Below, piece by piece: positions 31,784 to 40,285 of a DNA stretch of 43,973 bases. The notes below the pieces were generated by a model that saw only the letters and a program-made list of their open reading frames with translations, did no database searches and was not told where the DNA came from. Origin of the DNA: Pseudomonadota bacterium (GTDB taxonomy: Bacteria > Desulfobacterota > Desulfovibrionia > Desulfovibrionales > Desulfovibrionaceae); assembly GCA_023419375.1 (NCBI GenBank), contig JAEZYD010000028.1, forward strand, positions 1 through 43,973, read 5' to 3'. Both the position numbers and the translations under genes were made by a program. How positions within the stretch are numbered: position 1 is the first letter of the stretch; each line of letters starts with the position of its first letter.

Positions 31784-34726
31784 ATGTCCCGTCGGCTCAT
31801 TGAAGATTGGTTGCCTATAGCCGAAATCGGCATTGAAAGTCTGCGCGAACGAGCTCCCCTGATACCCTTTCCTGCTCCCAACAGATTGCACGTTTGGTGG
31901 GCACGACGACCGCTTGTGGCCGCCCGTGCAGCCATTTTGGCTTCTTTGCTGCCAGCAGACGCTGATAAGGGACAATTTATGCACGCGCTTGGTATCCATG
32001 GGGATCCGACCAAGACACGACTGCGACTGGATGAAGCCAAAAGGACAGGACAAAATCTGGGGGTAAATCCTTATGGCTATTCTAGGGCTTTTTCCTACTC
32101 GTTAAGCACGGATGAAAAGGATTGGTTTTCGTATGAAACTCGAAGGCTTGGATTAAGCAGCCCTTCAGTTCTTGATCCAACTTCGGGGGGCGGTAGCATT
32201 CCTTTTGAGTCCATCAGAATTGGCCTGCAAACTTTTACCAATGACATTAACCCCGTTGCTGTTACAGTACAAAAAGCAACGCTTGAATCACCCTTGATGG
32301 GAACACATGTTTTCCAGGAATATCAGCGCATTGGGAAGCGCTTCATAGCGCTTGCCGAACCCCGATATGAAGGACTCTTTCCAAGGGAGCCCGAAAATAT
32401 TCAAATCCTCGGCTACCTTTTTGCACGTACTATCCGCTGCCCATACTGCGACGGGCTTATTCCACTTTCACCCAACTGGCGGCTTGCCCCAGACGGCACA
32501 GGAGTTCGCCTTGTGCCTCATGCTGCGGCAGAAAAATCCGAGCGGGTGTGCAGCTTTGAAATTGTCCACAAAGCAAAAGAACAGTCTGACGGTACGGTTA
32601 CTGGCGGCAGGGCCACTTGTCCCTTCCCGGACTGTGGTCGCGTAATTGACGGAGATCAAATTAAAGCCATTGCCCAGCAGGGAGGCATGGGCGAGCAGCT
32701 TTATACCGTGGTCTACAAAAAACGCATAGACACTGTGACTAAGTCGGGAAAACCTGGCCGGGCCAAATGGGAACGAGGCTACCGCGCGCCGCGCCCTGAA
32801 GATGACGTTTTTGCAGATTTGCAGGCCAAACTGGAAGAAAAACTGCCTTACTGGGAAGCTAAAGACATTGTGCCTACGGAGGCCTTCCCCGAAGACAGCA
32901 ACGATGACCGCCCTATTCAATACGGCATGCCCCTCTGGCGTGACCTATTCTCTCCCCGCCAGCTCTATTGCCACTGCACCAGCGTGGAAGTTTTTCGTGA
33001 TTTGCTAGAAGAAGAAAAAGGCAAGCCCGGATTTGGGGAAATACAGAAGGCTGCATTTGGATATTTGGCTTTGGCCTTAGATAAACTTCGCGACTATAAT
33101 TCACGGATGACAAGGTGGCACTCAAAGCGTCAAGTAATGGTCAACACATTTGATCGACATGATTTCGCTTTTAAATGGTCCTATGCCGAGATGGCTCCAC
33201 TCATTGTTGGCTTGGGCTATGACTGGGCAATCGAACAAACTAGCAAATGTATTTCAGAACTTACAGGTATGTTGCGTTCCGACATCAATGCAAAATCCTT
33301 GCATGAGGGTAAGACTAGTGCACAATGCAGCCTGCTGGATGCGGCCCCCACTTTCACGCCCCCCAAAGTCACCCTGACCTGCAAATCTGGAGACAGCCTC
33401 GACCATATTGCTGACCACAGCATCGATGCAGTGGTCATGGACCCCCCGTATTACGACAACGTAATGTACGCAGAACTTTCAGACTTTTTTTATGTCTGGC
33501 TCAAACGTACGGCGGGCTATGTGTGGCCAGATCTGTTTACCCGTATATTAACGGATAAAGAAAATGAAGCCGTTGCCAACCCCGCAAAATTCAAAGGCCA
33601 GCCAAAACCCAAAAAACTTGCCTATGACGACTATCGTCAGCGCATGGCCGCCATTTTTGACGAATGCCGCCGAGTGCTCACTGCAGACGGTGTGCTCATG
33701 CTCATGTTCACCCACAAAGCCACAGGTGCATGGGATGCCTTGACAAAAGGATTGCTCGACGCGGGCTTTTTGATAAGCGCCAGTTGGCCTGTGAATACAG
33801 AGGCCGAAGGTTCGCTGCACATCAAAGATAAAGCCGCTGCCAACTCCACTATTTTTTTGGTCTGCCGCCCGAGGCCCGAACAAAAAACAGAGGAAGTGAT
33901 ATTTTGGGAAGACCTGGAACCACAGGTCAGAACGGCCGTTTTGAACCGCATTGACGATTTTCAGAAGGCAGGCATTGCTGGTATAGACCTCTACCTGGCT
34001 TGCTTTGGTCCTGCTCTGGAGGTCTTTTCTCGCCATTGGCCCGTCAAAAGGGGCACGCCGCGCCCCGCTCAACTACAACGGCGCAATAGCCAAGCTAATA
34101 TGCTGGATAGTCTGCAAGACCCATATGCTACAAGCCCTGAGGATGTGCTGCACACCGCTCGAGCCGCAGTGAAAAGCTGGAGCCTTGGACGTATTCTTCA
34201 ACTGGACCGTCAGGCGAGCCTAGACCCCATGCTCGAATGGTTTGTCTTGGCTTGGCACGCCTTTAAGGCCCCGCAGTTTGCCTACGATGAAGCTCTAAAC
34301 CTGGCTCGGGTGGTGGGTCTGGATATGGACGCGCAGCTCATTGGCGTGATTGCCGAAAAAAAAGGTAGCGATGTTGTGCTGTGGGACAGTGAGACCCGTG
34401 CTGCAAAAGCAGCTCTAGGGTCGTCATCAGGCTCACGCTCCATGCTGGACGCCCTGCACCATGCCGCTCATACGGCCAGAAGTCGTACACTGGAAAACGC
34501 AAGAGAAAACCTGCAACAGACGGGGTTAGATAAGGACTTACCTTTTTCCGACGCTCTGCGGGCAGTCTTGGAAGTGCTGCCCATCTCGCGAGCCTTGGGT
34601 GCTCTGGACGTAAGCCAAGCCTGTGAGGCCTCTGCCAGCGACTTTGAAATACTGGAAAATCTGCGCCGACTAATGTTTGCGGAACGTATCCCCAAACCCA
34701 AACAACTTTCACTGTTGGAATTGTAG
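31784..34726 (+). CDS. DUF1156 DNA methyltransferase
   Basis: A 980-residue amino-methyltransferase. DUF1156 is at the N-terminus (RLIEDWLPIAEIGIESLRER, then RLHVWWARRPLVAARAA). The SAM-binding motif I is DPTSGGGSIPFE (residues 131-142), and the catalytic motif IV is DPPYYDN (553-559), which means N6-adenine or N4-cytosine methylation. A CxxC pair in CPYCDGLI and a second Cys pair in CPFPDCGR (about 280) suggest an inserted zinc-binding region. It would mark host DNA for the defence locus. The ATG has AAGGA upstream and lies 45 bases after the PIN gene. The helicase gene starts one base after the stop. Confidence 0.92.
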   Translation: MSRRLIEDWLPIAEIGIESLRERAPLIPFPAPNRLHVWWARRPLVAARAAILASLLPADADKGQFMHALGIHGDPTKTRLRLDEAKRTGQNLGVNPYGYSRAFSYSLSTDEKDWFSYETRRLGLSSPSVLDPTSGGGSIPFESIRIGLQTFTNDINPVAVTVQKATLESPLMGTHVFQEYQRIGKRFIALAEPRYEGLFPREPENIQILGYLFARTIRCPYCDGLIPLSPNWRLAPDGTGVRLVPHAAAEKSERVCSFEIVHKAKEQSDGTVTGGRATCPFPDCGRVIDGDQIKAIAQQGGMGEQLYTVVYKKRIDTVTKSGKPGRAKWERGYRAPRPEDDVFADLQAKLEEKLPYWEAKDIVPTEAFPEDSNDDRPIQYGMPLWRDLFSPRQLYCHCTSVEVFRDLLEEEKGKPGFGEIQKAAFGYLALALDKLRDYNSRMTRWHSKRQVMVNTFDRHDFAFKWSYAEMAPLIVGLGYDWAIEQTSKCISELTGMLRSDINAKSLHEGKTSAQCSLLDAAPTFTPPKVTLTCKSGDSLDHIADHSIDAVVMDPPYYDNVMYAELSDFFYVWLKRTAGYVWPDLFTRILTDKENEAVANPAKFKGQPKPKKLAYDDYRQRMAAIFDECRRVLTADGVLMLMFTHKATGAWDALTKGLLDAGFLISASWPVNTEAEGSLHIKDKAAANSTIFLVCRPRPEQKTEEVIFWEDLEPQVRTAVLNRIDDFQKAGIAGIDLYLACFGPALEVFSRHWPVKRGTPRPAQLQRRNSQANMLDSLQDPYATSPEDVLHTARAAVKSWSLGRILQLDRQASLDPMLEWFVLAWHAFKAPQFAYDEALNLARVVGLDMDAQLIGVIAEKKGSDVVLWDSETRAAKAALGSSSGSRSMLDALHHAAHTARSRTLENARENLQQTGLDKDLPFSDALRAVLEVLPISRALGALDVSQACEASASDFEILENLRRLMFAERIPKPKQLSLLEL

Positions 34727-34727
34727 C

Positions 34728-37700
34728 ATGAGCATTCTGCAGGACCATACATGGTTGTGCAAGTACACACCGTCTACGGGGAATCTCATTACCCAATTCT
34801 ATATACCGGCCCTATCGTGTGCTGTGCGTTATGACAGAACAACGGGCTATTTTTGTGCAGAGTCCCTAGCTGCGGCCTCCACGGGTGTGGAAGAACTTGT
34901 GCGTAACGGCGGGCACATGCGGCTGGTTGTGGGCTGTACCCTGGAAGAAGACGAAGTCAGGGCGATACAGCGAGGTGAAAGTTTAAGGCAAACCTTGGAT
35001 GCCAAACTTTTGCAAATACCCTTTACTGCCACGTCGCAGCCGGTGCACAACGCTCTGGAATTATTGGCCTGGATGGTTGCCAACGGTTTTTTGCAGGTTA
35101 AGGTTGCCGTACCTTGCCATCAAAAAACCCGACAACCTTGTGCCGGATGTGGCATATTTCATGAGAAGGCTGGTATTATTGAGGACAAAACTGGAGACAG
35201 GTTAGTTTTTAATGGCAGCCTCAACGAAACCCTAGCAGGCTGGACAAGCAACAACTGGGATTCATTTCATGTTTATTGCTCCTGGCGGGACGATGCCGAG
35301 CACCTGGACGCCGATGAAACGAGTTTTCAAAAGCTGTGGGCTGACAAAGAACCCTCAGCCCTAATTTTTGAGTTGGGTGAGGCCGTACGGAAAAATCTAC
35401 TGCAATTTTTGCCAGCAGAAAACAATTTGCCCGTGCGCTTAGCGCATCAGGAGAACACCTCTTGTTCCGCACCCGAGCCAGAACTGCAACAGGAGCCAGA
35501 AGTTCCCTCAGTTGTGGAGGATATTTTTACTCAAACTTGGGAATTTATCCGTAAAGCACCCACCTTGCCCGATGGGGGTGAGCTTGTGGGTGAGGCCACT
35601 GCAGCCATTACCCCCTGGCCGCATCAGGTGCAGGCCTTTACCCGCATGTACCAACACTGGCCGCCCAGGTTACTTATCGCTGACGAAGTAGGTCTAGGCA
35701 AAACGATCCAGGCTGGGCTTGTTATCAGACAAGCGTGGCTTTCCGGCAAGGCCAAACGCATTTTAATTTTGGCTCCCAAGGCCGTGTTGCACCAATGGCA
35801 ACTGGAACTGCGTGAAAAGTTCAACATCAATGTGCCCATATTTGAGGGTGGTTGCTTGTTCTGGTATCCATCCCCGGCCCTACAGGGCAAAAACAAACTG
35901 CCAGTGGATGATACCGCGTGGCACCAACAGCCCATTTTGTTGGCCTCAAGCCACCTTATGCGCCGTAAAGACCGTACACGCCAGTTGCTCGAAGATGCTA
36001 CACCATGGGATTTGGTTATTCTTGATGAAGCCCACCACGCCCGTCGCAAGGGAGGCATCAAGGACGCTGCGCATAACGTTCCCAACCAGTTGCTGCGGCT
36101 GATGCGCGAGCTGAAAGACAAAACACAAGGCCTTGTCCTCCTGACCGCCACCCCCATGCAGGTGCACCCATTGGAAGTTTGGGATTTGCTGTCATTGCTT
36201 GGCTTGCCAACAGAGTGGACAGCAGACGCTTTTCTCAAGTTTTTTGAGTGTGCGGCCGCACCGGCTCCAGATGAAGGCATTCTGGTATTCATGTCCCGGT
36301 TATTCCGGGCCATAGAGCATCATTTTCACCAGATTTCTTTTGAAGAAGCCCTGCGCCGCGAGCCAGAGCATCGTAGTATCAGAACAAAAAAGGTACTCAA
36401 GGCTTTGCGCGAAGGCGCTGTAACGCCTCTAAAGATGCTAAATATTGAAGAGAGACGGTACGCCCTGCGCCTCATGCAATCTTGGAGTCCTACCAGGCAG
36501 CTTATTTCACGCAACACGCGTGAATTGCTTCGCCAATACCACAAGGCTGGTAAACTTTCGGCCAATATAGCCACCCGTGAAGTGGTAGACTACCTAGTTG
36601 AGCTTAGCCCGGCAGAGCGCACCTTGTATGAAGCTGTAGAAGATTACATTGCAACTACTTACAACAGAGCTTCTAAGGATGAACGCATAGCCGTGGGCTT
36701 TGTCATGACCATCTACCGGCGCAGGTTGGCCAGCAGCTTTTTCGCTTTGGCCCGCACTTTACAAAACCGGCAGGAGGCTTTGGGCTCAGAGAATGCGATT
36801 AAACTTGGCAGCTTGGAAGATTTTCCGGATGACGAGCTGGCTGAAGATGAACTGGACTCCGATGCTGCTAGCGATTTGGAGCGCAAGGCCCTGCAACAGG
36901 AAGAAGCTGAGGATATCACAATCCTTCGGCAGGCTATCCAAAAACTTCCGACCGACAGCAAGGCCCGCTCGCTGCTAGAGGTTATCACGACATTGCAGGC
37001 TCAAGGTTATAAACAGGTTATCATCTTTACCCAATATACGGATTCTTTGGACTTTTTGCGCAAGGTCATCGCCAGCGAACAGGGAGCAAAATCGATTCTT
37101 TGTTTTTCTGGGCGGGGCGGAGAACGTTGGAACAGTGGCCAGTGGGAAAGCATTTCGCGTGAAAAAACCAAAGAGCTTTTCAGGGCTGGAGCCGCTGAAA
37201 TTCTTTTGTGCACAGATGCAGCTGCCGAAGGTCTAAACTTTCAGTTTTGCGGCGCACTGGTTAACTACGACATGCCTTGGAACCCCATGAAGGTTGAGCA
37301 ACGCATCGGCCGTATAGATCGGTTGGGGCAGGCTTTTAGCAAAATACGTATTATCAACCTAATGTACGCAGATACGGTAGAGACGGATGTTTACAGTGCC
37401 TTGCGCGAACGAATAGGCCTTTTTGGTACCTTTGTTGGCAAGTTACAACCAATTTTGTCCAAGCTTCCCAAGGCCTTTGGCGAGCTTGCCCTACAAAGCC
37501 GCGCCCAGCAAGAGGCCGCGCGCGACCAAGCTATTGCCGCCATAGCCACAGAGATTCAGGAACAGGAAAGAACGGGTTTTGACTTGGACGAAATCACTTC
37601 TGCCGAGCTGGACATGCCACCTCGACCTATCCCTGCCTATGACCTTGCCTGGCTTAATACCGTGCTGACCAACTCAGCCCTGTTGCCCCCCGGGTATGAG

Positions 37701-37856
37701 GCCTTGCCCTTGGCAGGAGGAAAGGACTTTAAATACTTGATCCCCGGCAGTCCAGCGCCCATCCGCGTCACAACTGATCCAGCCTTTTATGAAGCACACG
37801 CAGAAAGCGTTGAACTTTGGTCGCCCGGCAACCCGGCGTTTCCGCCGCTGTCGTGA
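34728..37856 (+). CDS. PLD-SNF2 helicase of the defence locus
   Basis: A 1042-residue fusion. The N-terminal 200 residues carry one phospholipase-D-type half-site: HEKAGIIED (His145, Lys147) and FNGSLNETLAGW (Asn162, Ser164, Glu167). Then comes an SNF2-type ATPase with Walker A DEVGLGKT (Lys325), the DEAH box LVILDEAHHARR (433-436) and TATPMQ, and helicase C with FTQYTDSLDFL, CTDAAAEGLNFQ and QRIGRIDRLGQ (about 857-868). Such proteins translocate on or cleave DNA in restriction-like systems; cleavage by the PLD part is an inference. The ATG at 34728 directly follows the methyltransferase stop; an in-frame start 51 bases earlier lies inside that gene. A single HKD unit implies dimerisation for activity. 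Confidence 0.92.
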   Translation: MSILQDHTWLCKYTPSTGNLITQFYIPALSCAVRYDRTTGYFCAESLAAASTGVEELVRNGGHMRLVVGCTLEEDEVRAIQRGESLRQTLDAKLLQIPFTATSQPVHNALELLAWMVANGFLQVKVAVPCHQKTRQPCAGCGIFHEKAGIIEDKTGDRLVFNGSLNETLAGWTSNNWDSFHVYCSWRDDAEHLDADETSFQKLWADKEPSALIFELGEAVRKNLLQFLPAENNLPVRLAHQENTSCSAPEPELQQEPEVPSVVEDIFTQTWEFIRKAPTLPDGGELVGEATAAITPWPHQVQAFTRMYQHWPPRLLIADEVGLGKTIQAGLVIRQAWLSGKAKRILILAPKAVLHQWQLELREKFNINVPIFEGGCLFWYPSPALQGKNKLPVDDTAWHQQPILLASSHLMRRKDRTRQLLEDATPWDLVILDEAHHARRKGGIKDAAHNVPNQLLRLMRELKDKTQGLVLLTATPMQVHPLEVWDLLSLLGLPTEWTADAFLKFFECAAAPAPDEGILVFMSRLFRAIEHHFHQISFEEALRREPEHRSIRTKKVLKALREGAVTPLKMLNIEERRYALRLMQSWSPTRQLISRNTRELLRQYHKAGKLSANIATREVVDYLVELSPAERTLYEAVEDYIATTYNRASKDERIAVGFVMTIYRRRLASSFFALARTLQNRQEALGSENAIKLGSLEDFPDDELAEDELDSDAASDLERKALQQEEAEDITILRQAIQKLPTDSKARSLLEVITTLQAQGYKQVIIFTQYTDSLDFLRKVIASEQGAKSILCFSGRGGERWNSGQWESISREKTKELFRAGAAEILLCTDAAAEGLNFQFCGALVNYDMPWNPMKVEQRIGRIDRLGQAFSKIRIINLMYADTVETDVYSALRERIGLFGTFVGKLQPILSKLPKAFGELALQSRAQQEAARDQAIAAIATEIQEQERTGFDLDEITSAELDMPPRPIPAYDLAWLNTVLTNSALLPPGYEALPLAGGKDFKYLIPGSPAPIRVTTDPAFYEAHAESVELWSPGNPAFPPLS

Positions 37857-38261
37857 GCTAAAGTTTTTTGATAGGGCCTCTTACAAAAAAATGCCCATTC
37901 ACACTGACTAAGGAAAAACTTAGTGTATGTACATTTCAAGTGTCGGATAGAGCCGCTAGAGCTTTGTCCGACACTTATCACAGATTATTTCAACATCAGG
38001 CAGTGATCTACATAGTGCCAACCGGCATTGCTTTACAAACAACGTGCAAAATATGCGACACAAAGCTTGAGTGCGCACCGTTTTGGCAGAAATTGAGAAC
38101 GCCTATTTTACCAGCTGACGTTGTGGATGTTATTCATCAACTTTTAGGAATATATTACTTTTTCAAGAACGCCAGAATAATGTTTCAAATCACCTCAAAG
38201 CCCTGTCCAGCGCTAAGCTGGGCGGGGTTTTGTCATTTTCCTATCAAAGGAGGATGCCCAT
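37857..38261. other. Intergenic between helicase and ERF gene
   Basis: I see no convincing gene. A frame from 37868 to 38314 would run through the next terminator and into the ERF gene and has no ribosome binding site. A perfect 10-bp stem (37938-37947 with 37967-37976), whose inner bases can extend it, and a short one (ACTAAG/CTTAGT, 37907-37924) lie just past the helicase stop and could end its transcript, but neither has a T-run. A terminator lies at 38201-38231. Confidence 0.6.
38201..38231 (+). terminator. Terminator-like hairpin before the ERF gene
   Basis: CCCTGTCCAGC (38201-38211) pairs with GCTGGGCGGGG (38217-38227), two G-T pairs, loop of five, followed by TTTT. It stands 31 bases before the ERF start codon, so it may attenuate that gene rather than end a neighbour's transcript. 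Confidence 0.7.
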
Positions 38262-38963
38262 ATGAACCAATACCAATCAGAAAACATCACAGATCTGGCC
38301 AAATCTCTACTTAATGTGCAGCGAACCGTGCAACCGGTTACAAAAGACGCTGAAAATCCATTCACCAAAAGTTGGTACGCCAGTCTCAACAGCGTCATGG
38401 CCGCCTGCCGTGATGCTCTTATCGAAAACGGTATCTGGCTGTGCCAGCACCCTGTGCCTGTGGAGCAACCGAACTCCTTAGGGCTGGTTACCAAGCTGAC
38501 ACATGTAGAGTCGGGGCAATGGCAAAGTTCCCTTGCTGTTGTTCCTTTGCCAAAGGCCGACCCTCAGGGTATGGGATCGGCAATAACCTACGCCCGTCGT
38601 TACGCTCTAACCGCCATGTTGGGCATGGTTACGGAAGATGACGATGGCGAAGGGGCTAAAAATTGCAAAAAATCACCCACACGGCCAAAATTGCCAGTAA
38701 TTGCCCCTGAATCACAAAAAGGGCAACAACGCAACCCATCAACCACAAAAAATATTTCAGCCCCCTCAAATCCCCCGCCAGCAAGTCTTGAAAATCTCCC
38801 ACCACTAGAAGGCGTCACCTACCAGCAAGTTACAGCTCAAGATGGACGTCCTTGCATCATTGCCACTGGCAACACGCAAGCAAAAAAAGAATTACTTACC
38901 GGTTCGGGCTTCCTCTGGAGCCCGCAGAGAAAATTGTGGTGGAAATATGTCGATGCCGCATAG
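38262..38963 (+). CDS. ERF-family single-strand annealing protein
   Basis: A 233-residue protein. Residues about 1-130 are the ERF domain (PF04404): NPFTKSWYASLNSVMAACRDALIENGI and the signature DPQGMGSAITYARRYALTA, followed by acidic TEDDDGEG. ERF proteins anneal complementary strands in phage-type recombination. After a Pro/Lys/Gln-rich linker (about 130-180) there is a C-terminal module (PCIIATGNTQAKKELLTGSG, then WSPQRKLWWKYV) resembling small domains found in other plasmid and phage DNA proteins, perhaps DNA-binding. AGGAGG is nine bases before the ATG. It forms a module with the nuclease gene downstream. Confidence 0.87.
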   Translation: MNQYQSENITDLAKSLLNVQRTVQPVTKDAENPFTKSWYASLNSVMAACRDALIENGIWLCQHPVPVEQPNSLGLVTKLTHVESGQWQSSLAVVPLPKADPQGMGSAITYARRYALTAMLGMVTEDDDGEGAKNCKKSPTRPKLPVIAPESQKGQQRNPSTTKNISAPSNPPPASLENLPPLEGVTYQQVTAQDGRPCIIATGNTQAKKELLTGSGFLWSPQRKLWWKYVDAA

Positions 38964-38981
38964 CAAACATCAAAATACCGA

Positions 38982-39013
38982 GTGAAAGGGCTGCCTGATG
39001 GCGGCCCTTTCAC
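38982..39013 (+). terminator. Hairpin before the nuclease gene
   Basis: GTGAAAGGGCTGCC (38982-38995) pairs with GGCGGCCCTTTCAC (39000-39013), one G-T pair, loop TGAT, followed by GTTTAT. It is 17 bases before the start codon of the Cas4-like gene. It resembles the hairpins upstream of the neighbouring genes. Confidence 0.55.
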
Positions 39014-39030
39014 GTTTATGGAGGTTAACC

Positions 39031-40194
39031 ATGGAACAGATGGACCGCACGGAGGGATTGAGGGCGTTAATCAGACAAGGTCTGCAAGCCGTTGCCCATA
39101 ACGACACACTAGCACACCTAGGCGACCGTTCCAGATATGTGGGAATGAGCGACATTGGCCAGCACTGGGAATGCCCACGGGCTGCACTGGCTAGAAAAGT
39201 GCTTCCCACCACAAATAGCCTGGAACGCCTGCTTACGTTGCAACGCGGGCACTGGTTCGAATCCGGGGTTGGGCAAGCTCTAGCATCCCTTGGCCTGCAT
39301 GTATTGCCCCAGCTTGAGATCAACTGGCAGCATCAGGGCGTACCCATCAAAGCCCATCTTGATTTTGTGCTGGTCTGGGGCGCTCCCGTTAATGCCATTC
39401 GCATTCTGGAAGTGAAAAGCACAGACAAGCTGCCAGACACCCCACACGATTCCCATCTACTGCAACTACACGGACAAATCGGCCTTTTGGTAAAAGCATG
39501 GAACAAGCCCGTTTTCAGTCTTCGTGCTGAGGACGGCACGATTCTGCATGACACAATGACCTTCCCTCAACTTTGCCGTGCCCAGTTTGGTCTTGAGATG
39601 CCCCCAACTGCTGCCGAGGCAAGTATGGAAGCGTGGTTGCTCTGCCTTTCCATGAAAGAGGTTAAAGCGTTCGGCCCCTATGGCTTCAATCAGGCCATGC
39701 TGGATACTGCCCTTGACCATGCGGCGCAGCTTTGGGGCGAGCTTGCAGCATTTCGCGCCGGGCACATAACTCTGGCACAGGTTGATTACGCTCAAGGTTT
39801 TTATCCCTTGTGCTCATACTGCGAACATAACGGCGACTGCCCAAAATTCCCGCAGGGCGTGCAAATGCCCCAATGGGAACCAGCTCTGGAAAAGCTGGCT
39901 GCCCTCAAGGAGCAGCGCACGGCCTTAGATAATGAAATCAAAGAAATGGAGACTGTGCTTAAGCTGGTCCACCGCCAGGCTGGCACGCGGGATTGGGTAG
40001 ACACGGGAAATTACCGATTCCGCATGTCAGTGGCAGCAGGTCGGACCACGTTAGACAAGGATGCTTTGCGTGAGAAATTGACCGAGATTCTTAACGCTGA
40101 GCACCTGAGAGGCATCGACGTGGACACCTTGCTGGCCTGTTGCGAGCGCACCGGCTCACCTTTCGAAAAATTGAGCATTTCGCCCATAAACTGA
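39031..40194 (+). CDS. Cas4/RecB-like PD-(D/E)XK exonuclease with Fe-S cysteines
   Basis: A 387-residue nuclease. The catalytic core is visible as HLDFVLVWG (Asp111) and LEVKST (Glu127, Lys129). One Cys near the N-terminus (WECPRAA, Cys48) and three near residue 261 (C261-x2-C264-x5-C270) fit the Cas4/AddB-type arrangement that binds a 4Fe-4S cluster. The last 120 residues form a helical tail. With the ERF annealase it should work like a phage Exo-Beta pair: the nuclease resects and the annealase joins. The ATG at 39031 has GGAGG six bases upstream and is preferred over one 33 bases earlier. It is not linked to CRISPR here. Confidence 0.85.
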   Translation: MEQMDRTEGLRALIRQGLQAVAHNDTLAHLGDRSRYVGMSDIGQHWECPRAALARKVLPTTNSLERLLTLQRGHWFESGVGQALASLGLHVLPQLEINWQHQGVPIKAHLDFVLVWGAPVNAIRILEVKSTDKLPDTPHDSHLLQLHGQIGLLVKAWNKPVFSLRAEDGTILHDTMTFPQLCRAQFGLEMPPTAAEASMEAWLLCLSMKEVKAFGPYGFNQAMLDTALDHAAQLWGELAAFRAGHITLAQVDYAQGFYPLCSYCEHNGDCPKFPQGVQMPQWEPALEKLAALKEQRTALDNEIKEMETVLKLVHRQAGTRDWVDTGNYRFRMSVAAGRTTLDKDALREKLTEILNAEHLRGIDVDTLLACCERTGSPFEKLSISPIN

Positions 40195-40240
40195 AAAATA
40201 GGGCGCTCATGACCATCCCCTCACTTTTATCCCGTTCGCC

Positions 40241-40267
40241 AAAACCGCCCCACCCTGGGGCAGTTTT
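40241..40267 (+). terminator. Hairpin before the CobS-like gene
   Basis: AAAACCGCCCCA (40241-40252) pairs with TGGGGCAGTTTT (40256-40267) around CCC with one mismatch, then CGTTTT. It could terminate in either direction. It lies 19 bases before the start codon. Confidence 0.6.
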
Positions 40268-40285
40268 CGTTTTAAGGAGCTACGC

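Noticed and set aside
25300..37856. DISARM system
   Set aside because: No DrmB (DUF1998) and no separate PLD gene are seen; the DUF499 ATPase and the PLD-SNF2 fusion point to a different arrangement.
37868..38314. A 148-codon frame between the helicase and ERF genes
   Set aside because: No ribosome binding site, it runs through a terminator and overlaps the ERF start, and its protein resembles nothing I know.
39031..40194. CRISPR-Cas adaptation module, because of the Cas4-like protein
   Set aside because: No repeat-spacer array and no cas1 or cas2 in the window; the partner gene is an ERF annealase.
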